Shown here piece after piece: positions 11,246-24,500 of a stretch of 64,000 nucleotides of DNA (positions are counted from its first letter, which is position 1; every line of letters begins with the position of its first letter). The notes under the pieces are model-generated. The model was not told the origin of the DNA. It saw nothing but the letters and a program-made list of their open reading frames with translations, and made no database searches. The position numbers and the translations under genes were made by a program. Source of the stretch: Cinnamomum chago (taxonomy: Eukaryota; Streptophyta; Magnoliopsida; Laurales; Lauraceae); NCBI GenBank assembly GCA_038049695.1, contig CP142451.1, forward strand, positions 127,414,501 through 127,478,500, written 5' to 3'.

Positions 11246-11454
11246 GGTTGTGCTTCTATCTGAGTCGTGGCTGGTGATATTGCCAAGACCGTTGCCGGAG
11301 CTGCCGCGATTGGAACTGTCTGGACTGTGTATGGCGATGTCACCGAGCCGAAGACTGAGGATGAAGACAGCATGGCGGGTCAAGGAATTTCTTCCAGGAC
11401 TGTCGTTTCTTTTCTAGGGGAGGGGTCCCACCATGGATTGAAGCTCTGGTGAGC

Positions 11455-12068
11455 TCAAGCTTCACCTTGGCGACCAGTGCTTTCACCGTGCTCGGGGGGA
11501 ACAGGATGAGGTCCCTTTGAAGCTTGTTGCATGGTGGCGAGGCCTGCTTGAAGGATAGCGAGGGCTGCGGTTGCGGACCCTGGCACCAACAAGGGACGGG
11601 TCTTCATGATCACCGATGTTGCGATCCATCTGGTGGAGGAAATTGCGAGACTTGGCTGCTGCTGGAACTTTTTTCTCCACGGGGGGCGGGGGAGTCTCCA
11701 GCGGGGCAGCACTCTGCCGGGGGTACTCCGATGGAGGAGCGGTTTGCTGGGGAGGTGCTGTCACCCCCCTTTGCTGATGAACCTGTCTGAATTACAAGTC
11801 ATCCCGCGCCTTGACGCATCAGACTTTCCCTAGAACTCGTTCGACAGGGAGTCGTTGATGATGATGTTTCGTCTGTGCCTTCTGGAGGCAACCAAATTCG
11901 AGTTACTCTCAACCTGTTTTTTGAAAATCGAGGATCCGTCGATGAAGACATTCCAAAATGAGCCAAAGAATTGTCTTTTGCAATATCGGCGGCAACTGCG
12001 CTAGGAATACCGACAACAGTGGTAAGGCTTTTGATGATTCTCCGCCCTTCTTAACTTTCAGAGGCATG
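11455..12068 (-). pseudogene. Degenerate gag-like region of the retroelement
   Basis: Downstream of the primer-binding site on the minus strand, open frames are short and overlap in different frames (for example 11483-11764 and 11455-11712). The better one is Pro/Gln-rich and then basic (PPQQTAPPSEYP, later HQMDRNIGDHEDP), in the style of the N-terminal linker of gypsy Gag. No zinc knuckle was seen. It is called a gag remnant on position and composition. Confidence 0.45.
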
Positions 12069-12081
12069 ACATTTTTGAATC

Positions 12082-12103
12082 GTTTCCTACAGACGACGCC
12101 AAT
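12082..12103 (-). other. Primer-binding site of the LTR retroelement
   Basis: Immediately inside the right LTR the minus strand reads ATTGGCGTCGTCTGTAGGAA. It matches the common plant gypsy primer site with one or two changes. It fixes the orientation of the element as minus. Confidence 0.8.
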
Positions 12104-12676
12104 TGTAAGTGTAAAAAATCTCGCGTACTTAGATGAATGTAGAATTTTTGGGAAGGATTAGCTGCCTGAAAACCTGAAAGGAGAGGAGAAGCAATGGTCA
12201 GAGACCCTGGCTGCAGTCAGCGCAAAGCCCTTCGACGCCTGAGTTAGTGTTGTAACTGAACAAAGGGTGAAGTGAGGTGGAGAAGAAGAGAGAGAGCTTA
12301 GAGTAAGGGGGGTCCTTGTGTATCTCAAGCTCTCCTTTCTCTGATGTTACCTTTCGCATAATATAGAGGTGGGGAAGTCTCATCAGAAGCTTCCTTAGTG
12401 GAGGTATGTGAAAAAGGAATGTCCCATCTGCCCATACCTCAATCTCTGGTGGATGTGACCGTTCTGCGTCCATCCTATCTGTCAGCTCGAACTGCAGTGT
12501 GGTTGTCTTGTCATCTGACACTGCTGCCTAGATGGAGCACTTGGCTGAGGTGGAAGTATCTGGCCAAGGTGAGCTATCTGGCCTAGATGGAGCTGCCTGG
12601 CCGAGATCAGGATGATCCAAACTGGTGTTGTTACCGCGATTGGCATAATTATTGTCATTAGAAAAACCGCCACACA
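12104..12676 (-). repeat. Right LTR (5' LTR of the element)
   Basis: 573 bp, starting TGTAAGTGTAAAAAATC and ending CCACACA. It is clearly homologous to 6691-7325. It has about three fewer units of the TGGCCGAGGTGAGCTATC minisatellite. The target duplication AGAAG follows at 12677-12681. Confidence 0.88.
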
Positions 12677-14311
12677 AGAAGAATGAGACAAACAAACCGA
12701 ACATGTCACATGAATTGGTACCCATCCACAAAATACAATTTAATACTTATAGATTATGCCAAACTCCCTAGAGTTTCCACTGTGTCTGGTTGACGGTAAT
12801 TTTGTGCTTTTTAAGTGGTGTCATTTCAATTATTTGTATCCTTCTGTTATCTGGTTGGAACTAAACACTATTTCCTCTTCCGCATGCGTGAGTGTTCATT
12901 ATCAAGTTGATCTACTTGTGCTAGCAGTGCTGTGTAACCCTCTTCCACATGCGTTAAAGTGTTCATTATCAAGTTGATTGCATAAGTGTTCATTATCAAG
13001 TTGATTTACTTGTGCTAGCAGTGCTGTGTAACCGTGCATGGCCAACCCCGTATATAGATAGTATAATGCTGCTATGATAACCAAGGTAAGGTGGAAGGAA
13101 GCCAAGGCAATCAATGCTTAGGAATTCATCTTACCCTTGTCAGGTTGCATCATGCAAAAGAAGTTCGATAACATCTAATATTTGATGAGTCGTGTTGTCA
13201 ACTTACCGTGGTGATGAAGTATACGGGCAAAAGATTCTAGCCCGCTACAACAACAAAATCTATATCTTTAGACGTGAGTCTATAAATCTGTCGGAGGAGT
13301 CTGTATTACAAATTCGTAAAAACCCAGACCCTATGTTTATTGGAGTAGGTCCAATTCAGTTCCAATCGGAATTGAATTGGGCTCAACAGACAGATTAATC
13401 ACATGTGAAAATTGCAATTCCTCTCCCTTTGTTTCTTGTATTTAGCTGTGTAAATCTCGATGCTGTGTCCAACTACGAATCAAATTTTTTTTTTGGACCC
13501 ACAAGGTATGCACGAGTTAGTAATTTTGAGCAGTTATAGATTTCAGGGTGGACCCAACCCCACCTATGGATTTACACAACTGGCCTTGGTAACTATCAAA
13601 GGACCCTTATTAAGTACCACAATCAATGTACATCATGTACAAACAGTCAAAAAGATTTTGAAAACCTTTAAATAAAAAATCACCATGACCAGAACCATAC
13701 AATCTTCTGCATCAAATAGAATGATTTTAAATATAGGCCATCTAATCAAATTTGACTTTTGGGCTGTGTTCATCTAAGTGAAGTTCAGCATTTTTAGCAG
13801 GAAAAAAACAATAAAAAATCTGTCGGTCCTTCAATACATGTGCCTGTGAATGTGCATGAATCATCTGTGCTCTAAAATGCCAGAAACAATGACAGCGATG
13901 ATAAGCTAGATGGACATGCTACAAATTCCAACAATTTTCATAACATAACCTATTGGAGAAACAGGTAAAAGTATGAAACCACCTTTGACCATGATAAGTC
14001 ATGAAAACACAAGAAGCAAATTGGCAGATACAAAATGAGCAGTGCTGCCCTAAAAATGTATATATATTATATATACTCTTCAAGCATCACTTTCTCCCGC
14101 TGTATAATTTACCTTAGAAAGAGCAAGCGATACTCGAACAGAGCACCCCTAGAAAAGAAATCTAACCTGACACAATGCAGTATTGACATGTATATCAGGA
14201 GGCTGCACTCTTATATACAGAGAGAGAGAGAGAGAGAGAGGGAGATTTCATTCTTGCTCTTCAGAAAAGGATGTACTTGCATAGTGGGCATGCGGTGTTC
14301 ATTCCTGTTCT
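12677..14311. other. Flank between retroelement and E3 gene
   Basis: Contains an imperfect direct repeat at about 12890-13035, in which GTGTTCATTATCAAGTTGAT recurs with CTTGTGCTAGCAGTGCTGTG. There is a near-perfect short hairpin at about 13350-13382 (CCAATTCAGTTCC paired with GGAATTGAATTGG) and a GA microsatellite at about 14219-14242. The last part is probably the 3' UTR of the E3 gene. No coding exon was seen. Confidence 0.55.
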
Positions 14312-14473
14312 TCAAACGTTTTCATTGCCCTTGAGGATGTTGTACTTGCAGAGAGGGCATGTGGCGTTTATCCGAAGCCATCTACCTATGCACTCGGCAT
14401 GGTAGTGGTGAACGCATGGAAGTCCATACAACTCTGCACCATCTTCATATGCAGTGAGGCAAATACAGCATTC
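14312..14473 (-). CDS. E3 ligase exon 5 (RING-H2 finger)
   Basis: 54 codons including the stop, following a TGCTAG acceptor in phase 0. It encodes [16 protein letters not shown], then CVHHYHAEC, then CPLCKYNI, with all eight zinc ligands present. It lies 13.6 kb from exon 4. Confidence 0.92.
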   Translation of the reverse strand, partial: ECCICLTAYEDGAELYGLPCVHHYHAECIGRWLRINATCPLCKYNILKGNENV

Positions 14474-17400
14474 CTAGCACAACAAATTGGCCAGTCAGGC
14501 ACAGGAAACAAAACAAAAGAAATGGCCCCTATGGCTTGATGAATAAAGCGCAACAGTAACGACATCAAATGCCAGATGCTAATAATCAGCTTGCATGAAT
14601 TTTTTGAATTTTCTCTCACATTTATCAAACTTATAATGCAGTTGTTTTTTTTTAATTAGTGATCATTCCAAATTATTTAAAAAAGAAGTTGCCATATGAT
14701 CCTCAGCCAAAGCTTATGCATCTGTATATATAAGTGAGGTCAATGGTCGGGTGACCCAGACAGTTAATTTAATCCTTTGATAGACTTGGCCTTAACACTC
14801 CCAATGGAAGAACTCCAATTCCAAACCTATGGCCACAAATACTCAGACAGACAAGAAATTCAGCAATTGTCCAAATAAAAAGTGAAAAAGAAAAATTATT
14901 GTATGGAAAGGTGGTGCAGCAGGAATTTGACAGGTCCACCCGGACATGACTTCCAGGACATGGAGGGTGGGTGGGATGTATAGCAGTATAGGGCACACCA
15001 CATGGAAAGGGCTCCCAAATTACATGGTTGGACAGAACTTCTCTAATGCCACATCTCATTCTCAATGTCCTTCATCAGTGTGTCTACAAATACGCGGTTG
15101 AGTCTGTTCTATGCACATTAAACCCTAAAAAATGAGACTGCTTTTCAATTAATGATGAAAAATGGGTAAATGTAAGGGAGTGAAGAAACAGGCCAGATGA
15201 TGATGGTGAAGGGATACAAAGATTAACACACATACAACACCAAAGTAAAACAAACAGATATTTGGTATTCCATCTTTTGCAAACCCTATCTGCAAGCTCA
15301 TTAGCTTCCCCAGGCACCTGAGGAAAGAGAGATCTTTGCACACCAACAATCTTAATTTCCGCAGTATCATGGTGCTTGTGCTTCACAGTATCTTTTGTTA
15401 AGGCAAAGAACTGCCGGGGGGGGGGGGGGGGGGGGGGTGGGGTGTGGTTTATGCAGATAGCAAGAATTCTATGTTCAAAATCCAGCAAGCTGTAAGGGTT
15501 AGGGCTATTCAAATCAGCGCCCATTAATGGGTCCATTTGAACCAGCCAACCCACCAAAAGGAGATGGCCATCAGGTTACTTGAATTCTGTTCGGTCCATT
15601 GAACCAGCTGGCAGCCCAGGAGGGCCCCACAATTAAGACTGTTTGGACATCCTGCTAGTTCTGCAAACTGCCAGCAGCATGTTATTTAGTTTCTTTCTTT
15701 CTTTTAGGTGTATTTATGGGGTTTTAATGGGTTAGAAAGGTTGCCCATATAGTGTAGCATTCTTTAGAAAGTTTGTTAATGTTTCTTTCTTTGTTTAAAG
15801 CGTTTTAGGAAGGTCAACAGTGGCTTGGATAAATTACAGTCGGCAGTCACAGTTTTAGAAGCTGTCAAGATTCTCTGAGTTCTCTCCATCCATTCTAGCT
15901 GTCAATAGAATTCATTAACATCTATAGTTGGAATATTATTACATTGTGACAGAGGGGACTGATTTTATGGTTGTTTTAGGGTTTTCATGGCTTTATATTA
16001 AGTGTAGCAGTTGAATGGTGATGGTATTGCAGAGTCTACAGAATTCAGTTGGAATAAAAGTGAAGGTTTTACCCTCTTATATGTCTACTGTTGCTTCCTT
16101 TAGATCAATCCCCTATTATTCATGGTGATTATACTCGAGTTCTAGCATATTGGGTGGATCATTCCCTACTATTCCTTGTCTATTTTCACTCCCCGAAGGA
16201 GGGTAGTCACTATATATTGCTGGGCAGCAGTAATCCGACAGTTTGCATACTGTTTTATGTTGGGCATCCGTGACTGCATCACCCTTCACCTGACTCGAGC
16301 ACTGAAACTAATTCTCAAATGTCCAAACATACTTTTATCGCCAATATTTCAGCCTGGTTCCCATCCCCAACTGCCCCCAAAAGTGCCAGAACGACTACCC
16401 CTTCGGCCAAGAAACTAGAGAAGCCCAAGTGGAAGGGGCATCTCATCTCACGCAATCACCCAGGGACCGATCCCTGCAAGAGTACGTAGTCTCACACGCA
16501 CTGTACCTCTAACCCAACTTAGCTGGAATTTTTTGTTTTTTCCTTGGGCCCTTAGGCCCTTACTCATTACTAAAGATATACCTGACAACTCTGAATTTTC
16601 TCTGGATTCCACTTCAACACTCCGTAGGAAGGGCATACAAAGCTACTGAACTGTAATTGCCTTTGGCAACAGAGCCCCACTCTCTAGAACAGTCCAAAAC
16701 CGAGCATCCTTGAAATCCCTTACGTATGATGTCCAGATAGTACAGAAGTATGGATATGGATATGGATAGAAGGATCCAGGATATCACTCTGAACTATTGG
16801 AAATCCTGACAGGTACAGATATAGCTGTTCTATCCATAATATGAAATTTCACATCTCACGTAACGAACTTGTATAGTAGGATATGATGAACTTTGTACTC
16901 TGGGAGTATTGGGACAGTATAAAGTACCATATATAATATCGGATCTGTCAGACACGGATACACTGGTCATGTACAAGTATCTGGATTCTGGATTGCCTTC
17001 TCCATTTATTGCCTAAGCAAAGCCTTGATATTCTCTGCAACTCATAATCAAGAAGATCACTCATCTTCTTAAAGTGTTATCTTCCTCTCTCTAAATTCCT
17101 AAAGCTATTGCCAGAGGGAGTACCTTTGAGCCAAATCAAGATTAAGAACTGAACCTTGATTGTGTACATAATCAGTCCACAAGGCAATAGAGAAACCACC
17201 AAAGTTATTTCAAATAACAGAAAGAACAAACATCAACCAAGAACCGAAACCAATATGCAGGAGGGAACTTGGAGTTGCACCTATGTTGTTCTGCACGGTG
17301 ATCCAAAACTTGAACTTTGCCCCAACTAGACAATGGTCGGGCCGGGCTGAGTCTGGTCAAGTCTGGAATTGGGGCCAATAAAAATTCTGGAAAAAAAATT

Positions 17401-18492
17401 CTTTAAGGGAAGGGAAAAAAAAAACAAATTGATTAAGTTTGGACTTGGGAGATGGAAGGGATTTGATGGAGTTGGGACTTAGGAAGTGGAAGGGGTTTAA
17501 TGGAGATGGGAAATGGAAGGGGTTTGAAGGAGTTGGAAAATGGGAAGGTGTGGAGTTGGGACTTGGGAAGTAGAAAGGGTTTAATGGAGTTGGAAAGTGA
17601 GGGGGTTTAATTAGGATGCAAATGGGTTGTGTATGAGAGGAATAATGTTGGAACTGGGTCCGGATCCGTTTCTTTAAGGATGGATCCAGATTCGGTACCA
17701 GCATGAACCTTTACATGGTTCTGGATCCAGTTCTGCCAAAGGATAGGGGATCCAATTATGCACCAGTTCCAACTTATAGAGAGCTCTGCAGATGAGATTC
17801 AAGAAGAGCCGAGGGCCGCATGGGGGCGGGCGCGGGGGGTGGGGGCCACGGGAAGATTGGAGAGAGCAGAGAAGAAAGGAGAGTAATGAACGAGTGAACA
17901 TTTCGTGTGAAGGGTTCTCAAGACCCTACCTCATTAAATTACCAATATTCCTTGGTTTAAAAGGGATCTAGATCCGGGGCCATGGGTCATAACCTATATG
18001 GATCCGGGCCGGATTACTAGTTGGAACTTGAATCAAGTTCTGGATCCAGATCCAATTATCAATTGGAACCAAAATTGAGTTCCAAACCTGATTTTTTTCA
18101 GGCCGAAGATACTGGAGAATTGGAGACCTGTTTGCAACCCTAGGTTTAATGGAATTAGGAGTTAGGAAGTGGAGGGGGTCTAATGGAGTTAGAAAGTGGA
18201 AGGCAATTGGAGTTGGATAAAGAGAAGGGGTTTGATGAGGTTGGGAAATGGGAATTTGATGGAGTTGGAGAAATGGGAATGGGAAGGGGTTTAATGGGGT
18301 TGGGAGATAGGAAGTGGTAGGGATTTGAGTTGGAAAATGGAAAGCGGAAGGGTCTGATGGAAGGTTTTGCATGAGTAGACTCATGAGTCATACTCACACC
18401 ATGAGGGAGATTACACCATCTCAATAACTGGGAAAGAAGCCAATTTTCAAAAGAAAAAAAAATGAAAATCAATAATTTTATTAATAGTTCTC

Positions 18493-18529
<37 letters not shown>

Positions 18530-21500
18530 CATGCATAGAGAGAGAGATGTCCTCATACTCAAATGACCATAGTTGTCAATTCCATTGTGGTTTCCGTTTC
18601 GGTTGGCACTATAGTGGAATGTTTCGACATTCTGATCAATTCCGGTGTTCCGTTTCGGAAAAGACACGTGAAAAATGAAAGAACTCAAAGAATACCTAAA
18701 ATTGGAAAAAAAAAAGTAGAATATAAAAATGATACTAAAATTGCATATTTACATCATCTAAATTAAATTAGACTTTACAACTGACTATTTTCTAGTTTTC
18801 ACTATGAATGAAGGTATGAAACATGTGAACTTTTTAAAACTACTTAATAAACATAACAAAATGGAACTTTCGTGCCGGGCGCATGATCAAGGCCCACAGG
18901 CAATATTGGACCCGTGGCCCATTTGGCTGGCATGTACAGCCACGAGCCTTTTGCATTATTTATCAACACCACCACTATTTATCAACATCGGTTTCATCTC
19001 TATCTCTATACTCCCCCTCAAATTGATGCAAAGTGGAACGAAACAATAATTTTCTGGTGAGGAAATCATGGCGGCATTCCTTTCCATCCGGAATGAGTTG
19101 AAATTGGGCTAGAATTGGGGTCAGTATTAGGCCCGGAACAACTGTAATGGGCCCGGAATCTTTCGTTGGGGGGACAGGGGGAGCATTCCGTTTCGACGAG
19201 GACAACTCTGGAATGTTCTGGCCAATTCCAGCCGAACAAAATGAAATTGCTAAAAGACTCCTTAAAATTGTTTACAACTGTGGCTCATCCTATTGCAACT
19301 CTCAGATTGACAACTCAATGAATAGGACTCCTATCTTAGTAACAACTTGAATGACTGCCACAGGAATCCCAACTATTAAGAAAACTAACAAAATAGAGCA
19401 GGAAATATGACTCTTGATTGAAATTAGGACTTGAACAAGGCCAAAAACCAAAAGGACTCCTTGGACAAGGAATGTGGGGTCCATTGTCTTTATTACGGTT
19501 CCCCATAGGTGAATAGGAAAAATTTTAAAACTACCCCTAAATTTTTGCCTAATATCAAATGAAAGCTCTAGAAATCATGAATAACAAAAATATCATTGAG
19601 GTTTATAGTTCTTTTTCAACTATTACTCTCCAGCATAATCACCTCACTAGCACAATAACCCGTGCTAAGCACGAGCATTCCTTCATGCAATATTCGTAAA
19701 AATATATATAAAAAAAATAGGAATGAGATATCAAGCTTTTGACTCACATGGGGTTATGTGAAATGGAGCAATCTAACATAAAAGTAGTCTTTCCAATAGT
19801 CATGGTATAAATTGATATGTACCTTTTGGTGTAGAGTCGATGTTCAACACTCAATCCAGTGAAAAAGCTAAGATGGGAGAGGTTAGGTGAGAATGAGATA
19901 AAGATAAGAAGGGAGTTGCATAGGTGGTTACATGAGATAAAGCCAAGGAAAGTGGATAGGTGGGACGTGGGAGAGGACATGCAAAATTTGAGCAAAATAG
20001 GAATAATAGCAGTTTCAAAATCAAAACTACCAGCTAAAATCCTATCCAAAGGGGCGGTGGCGGGGGGGGGGGGGCGGCGGGGGAGAGGACATGCAAAATT
20101 TGAGCAAAATAGGAATAATAGCAGTTTCAAAATCAAAACTACCAGCTAAAATCCTATCCAAAGGGGGGGGGGGGGGGGTGGAATGACAAATGCTCATCTA
20201 TGCAGATAAAAAAAGAAAGAAAAGAATTAAGACTCAAGTTGCACAAGCAGATAAAAGTAGGATTTTGGCATTAATGCAGTTGTTAATAGTAATTCCATGA
20301 AATTCTGATGTCATATCAGATAGGAAAGCCATCATTTTCGGCCAAAACCCGTGTCTCTAGTTTTCCTCTGGCTGTGTGTGGGTGGGTTGGAATGACAAAT
20401 GCCATTCCCTACGTTTTTGGGTAAATCATCTCTTCATTTCTCTGTTCTTTGAAATGCTTCTTTTCATTTGGCAATCCTAGTACTATGTACTCGATGGAAT
20501 ATACCTTTTGCACATTAGCTATTGTGTATTTAGTGGGGGGTCAGTGTGACTTGTTGAAAGCTATTTAATGGGCTATCTGCTTTCATCATTGTTCTTCCAA
20601 ACCTGACTTCTATCATCATGTTCATTGAGGAAAATCATTCATACACAGGTGATTGTTCTTATACCAGAAACGGAGAAAGCTTTCATGTCACCGAAGAAGG
20701 TTGCAGCTAAGTCTATTGGCCCTTTCATGAAACTTTGGATAAACAAATTCTTCAACTTTTTTTCTTCAGATAATTGGGTTTGAATCGTTTGATACAATGC
20801 CGATATTGTATCAGTTGATATTCAATAAAAACAAAAGAAAACTACTAAATTTAATTTAACCAAGGATCATGCTTAAACCATAGTTGTCAATTCTGTTCAT
20901 GTCGTCATTTCAGTTTAACCCTGTAGTGGAACGTTTGGCATTCCGATCAATTCCAGTATTCCGTTTCGGAAAAGATGCGATTGAAAAATAAAAAAACAAA
21001 TATAAAAAAATACCTAAAATTGAAAAAATAACCGAATGCTAAAATAATACTAAAAACGCTTACTTATATCACTTGAATTAAACTCCACTCTACAATTGAC
21101 CATTTTATAGTTTTCACTACATGTGAATGGAAATATGAAACCTTGGCTAGAATGAGGCGGAATTGGAGTCGGAAATGGGACCCGGAACGGACTGGAATCG
21201 AGACCAAAAACTTTTAGGGGGCCATTCCGTTCCGGCCAATTCCGGCCGGAAAGGAACGGAACGGAACGGAATGGAGTTGACAACTATGGCTTAAACCAAG
21301 GATAGCCATAAAAAAATATTTCATTTAAATGAGCAAAAACTACTAAATGCTACAAGTGCTGGATAATGAAGTCAGCATGATTCTTGGAAGGCTAGTGAAT
21401 GCTACTGCATAATTCTTGCATCTATAGTGAATGCACTTGCATGATCCTTGCACATGTAGTAAATGTTGGATACATAGGCATCTACAATTCCTCGCCCCTT

Positions 21501-24500
21501 AAACGAACCCTTGTCCTCAAGGGTTTAGATACGGAAACCTCTGGTGGATTCATAAACCAAGATATGCAGTTCTTGATTATTCGATTCTTTTTAAGGTTTA
21601 GGGTCATCTAGATCATCCATTAAGCATTCAATGGTCGCCAATTGTGCCTGGCAACAGTGGCTTGGGTTGAACTTCTCATTGCAGTTACAATAAAGACCTT
21701 CGACGTTCAACAAGCTCGTCTATTGTGAGTCACTTCCTTGGCTTGGGCTGATCTTGAATCGCTAATGGGCTTTCTCATGGATTCCCTTGGATGGCTAAGG
21801 AAACTTCATGATGAGGGGATCGTGCATTGGTTGTTCTGTATAAATGACAGTGCACTAAGCCAATTGTCTTTTCCATCTCTTGATACCATTCAATGCTATC
21901 GCCACCGAGATAGAGAGGAGTCATCGCAACCATTTGATCATTCGAGAGATTGTTGAACCTTTTAACGTGTTGCTTGATGAACCCAGCCAGGTCGGTCTTA
22001 CCCTTCAAATTGTGGAAAACCCATCCATATAATGCAAGGACGAATGGCCGCTGTTTCCGCTAAATGGCCACTGTAATCAAGTCGTTCATCTTGATGGGAC
22101 CTGAGATCCTTGCTCCTTTTGCCAATGCTCATTAGAAGATTTGATGGTGTTTGAGACTAGCTCTGATACCAATTGATACGATCCCGATATCGTATCAATT
22201 GATAACAAAATATGAGAGAGAGAGAGAGATGGGAATGACGACCCTTTTTTAGTAGGATTAGACTCCTTTTTTATTATTACTGGATAATACTCAAAACTTG
22301 AATACAAATCTATGCTTGTGTCTTTTAAATAACTGATCATTCTTAATTCTATCTTCCAGAAAAATCATTATTAATTCAAGGCTTAAACCAAGGAAAGTCA
22401 TAACTAATATTTTATTTCAATGAGCAAACTACTAAAAGCCACATGTGCTGGATCATAAAGTTTGCATGATTCTTGGAAGGCCGGTAAATGCTCTCGCATA
22501 ATTCTTGCATGTGGGATGAATGCACTTGCAATATCCTTGCATATGTAGTAAATGTGGGATATTCATGGGTATCTATTAAGGTTCCTTTGCATCCAAATGC
22601 CGGTTATGGAGATGGGGGCTTTATAGGGAAGAAGTGGAGATGGGGAATGGAGATGTGTCGGGTTCATAAAGACTGGAGCATTAATAAGGTTTGAAAAATG
22701 AGGGTTTGGTTGCAGAGATGGGTTTGATTGTAGAGATTGAGGTGAGAATGTTAAAAGAGGGTTTTACCCAAGACCTCAAGAGGGCACTCGTCATTTTTTC
22801 TGAAAAAAAAAAAAAAAAATTTACCTCCGCCAAGGTAATTCTGCCAGAGAAAACCCATTTTCTATTCACAGGGCTTTCACTTGACATCAGGCAAAAATTT
22901 AGGGACACTTTATAACTTTCCCCTCAAAAATATCCATCACAAATCACAAACACAAACAGCTAAATCTGCACATGGTGTGGCGATCTCGGCAAAAACCCTT
23001 TTTTTTTATTAAAATATATCATAGTGTGGAAAATACTTTAAAAACCCCATGGATGGGGACAGCATGAGAGAACCCACCATTCCATAGTTTTGGATAGTTT
23101 TGAAGAAAGAATATAGTGGAAAGTCTCCTTGCAAAGCACCGGTAAGGAAAAAAAAAAAATTACTTGTTGTTCATGTTTGGCTGATCTCTTATCTCAAATC
23201 ACATAGCAACATACCATCCACAAAATGTTCACAAAATACGAGATGAAAAGCCTTAATGCTCATGTGAAGGATCCCATCATGCACACGCCAGTTTCTTCTG
23301 AAACTAGCCTACACATGTAAATTTTGCAGATTGGAAACTCCAAAAACTTACAAACCAGGGGCTATCTCAATCGAGCATTTAAAAATAAACCGGGGATATG
23401 TTCATAGGTTAGGCTCTTTTTTTTTTTGGTAGAACACAGGTTAGGCTCTTGAAACAGACTTTGGCAGTGAATCTTATTCTTTTTTTTTATCGGTAACAAA
23501 GGAATTTTATTAAAGAGAGAGACAATTACGACACAGCTAAAACAACCAAAAGAACAACTTTCAAAGTAATACCGGTACAAGATAAATGTACCAGCCACAA
23601 ACTACAAAATAGAGGCACTCAAATTACAAGATCTATCTACCCCTTGGTTAGCTAAACAATCTGTCATCCCATTTGCAGATCTACTAGTGTGCCGAAACGT
23701 GAATTGCATGTTAGAAATACGATGAAAAAATTCGTTGAAAACGAATTGCATTTTCCATGGCCGCCTCAGCGATTTCACCCAAGATATAACATTAGCCGAG
23801 TCATTCTCCACAATTTCAAAATTGCCATTAACTCCTGCTTCATTAAAGTCTTTGATACCTACATGTCTAGAGAACATATACAAAAATTCCCCCTTACGAT
23901 TTCTTAGAACACCTCCAATGTAGGCCAACCCTAGTTTTCCTTTTGAAGCTCCATCTACATTGAATTTTAGAACTCCACATGGTGGAGAATACCAAGATAG
24001 AACATTTTTCTTCTTCATGCACCCGTCTTCAAACAAGCTTCCCAATTTTGCAAAATGTAATCCATCTTAATATTTGAAAATTCTTTTCTAGCACAAGCCC
24101 ATTTAGCGAATCTCAAAAGAGTTGCTTAAATTAAATCCTCCCAAGATGATTCTTTACTATTAAAAATTCTGTCATTCCTTTTTTTCCATATTGACCAAAG
24201 AATGGAAAGAGGAATAATCCTCCATAAGATCAAACCATTTCCAACCATCAAAGTTCCCCTCCAAGCTTCAAATACCATCTCTAATGAACCAGGAAAACAC
24301 CAACTCACTCCGCATTCTTTAAGGAAGAAACCCCAAATGGACGAAGATACACCGCAATGCAAGAACAAGTGATCTTGTCTCCATCTCCCTCCTACATATG
24401 CAACAAATATCTGAAATGGAATCCGACATCAACCATCTTCTTCTCAAAACATCTGTTGTCGAAACTTTGCCCGCCACTTCCAACCAACAAAAGGCCTCTA

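Larger units (their letters stand above)
6691..12676 (-). mobile_element. Pol-less LTR retrotransposon (gypsy-like, LARD-type)
   Basis: This is a 5986-bp element bounded by two related LTRs that start TGTAAGTG and end CACA, flanked by the identical 5-bp duplication AGAAG (6686-6690 and 12677-12681). Orientation is minus. Next to the right LTR the minus strand reads ATTGGCGTCGTCTGTAGGAA, a typical gypsy primer-binding site. Next to the left LTR it reads GGAGCTAGGGGGCAAT, a polypurine tract. Only a degenerate gag-like stretch follows the primer site, and no protease, reverse transcriptase or integrase was found. The interior instead carries a plus-strand (antisense) accessory gene and a 159-bp tandem repeat. 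This is the layout of a non-autonomous large retrotransposon derivative, likely mobilised by a full gypsy relative elsewhere. The assignment to gypsy rests on the primer site and accessory gene type. Confidence 0.88.

Noticed and set aside
12890-13035. Spaced direct repeats as a CRISPR-like array
   Set aside because: Only two to three imperfect copies without uniform spacers, in plant nuclear DNA.
17357-18472. Pro/Phe/Ser-rich minus frames as a possible repeat protein
   Set aside because: They follow the DNA minisatellite in several frames, with no start context or conserved domain.
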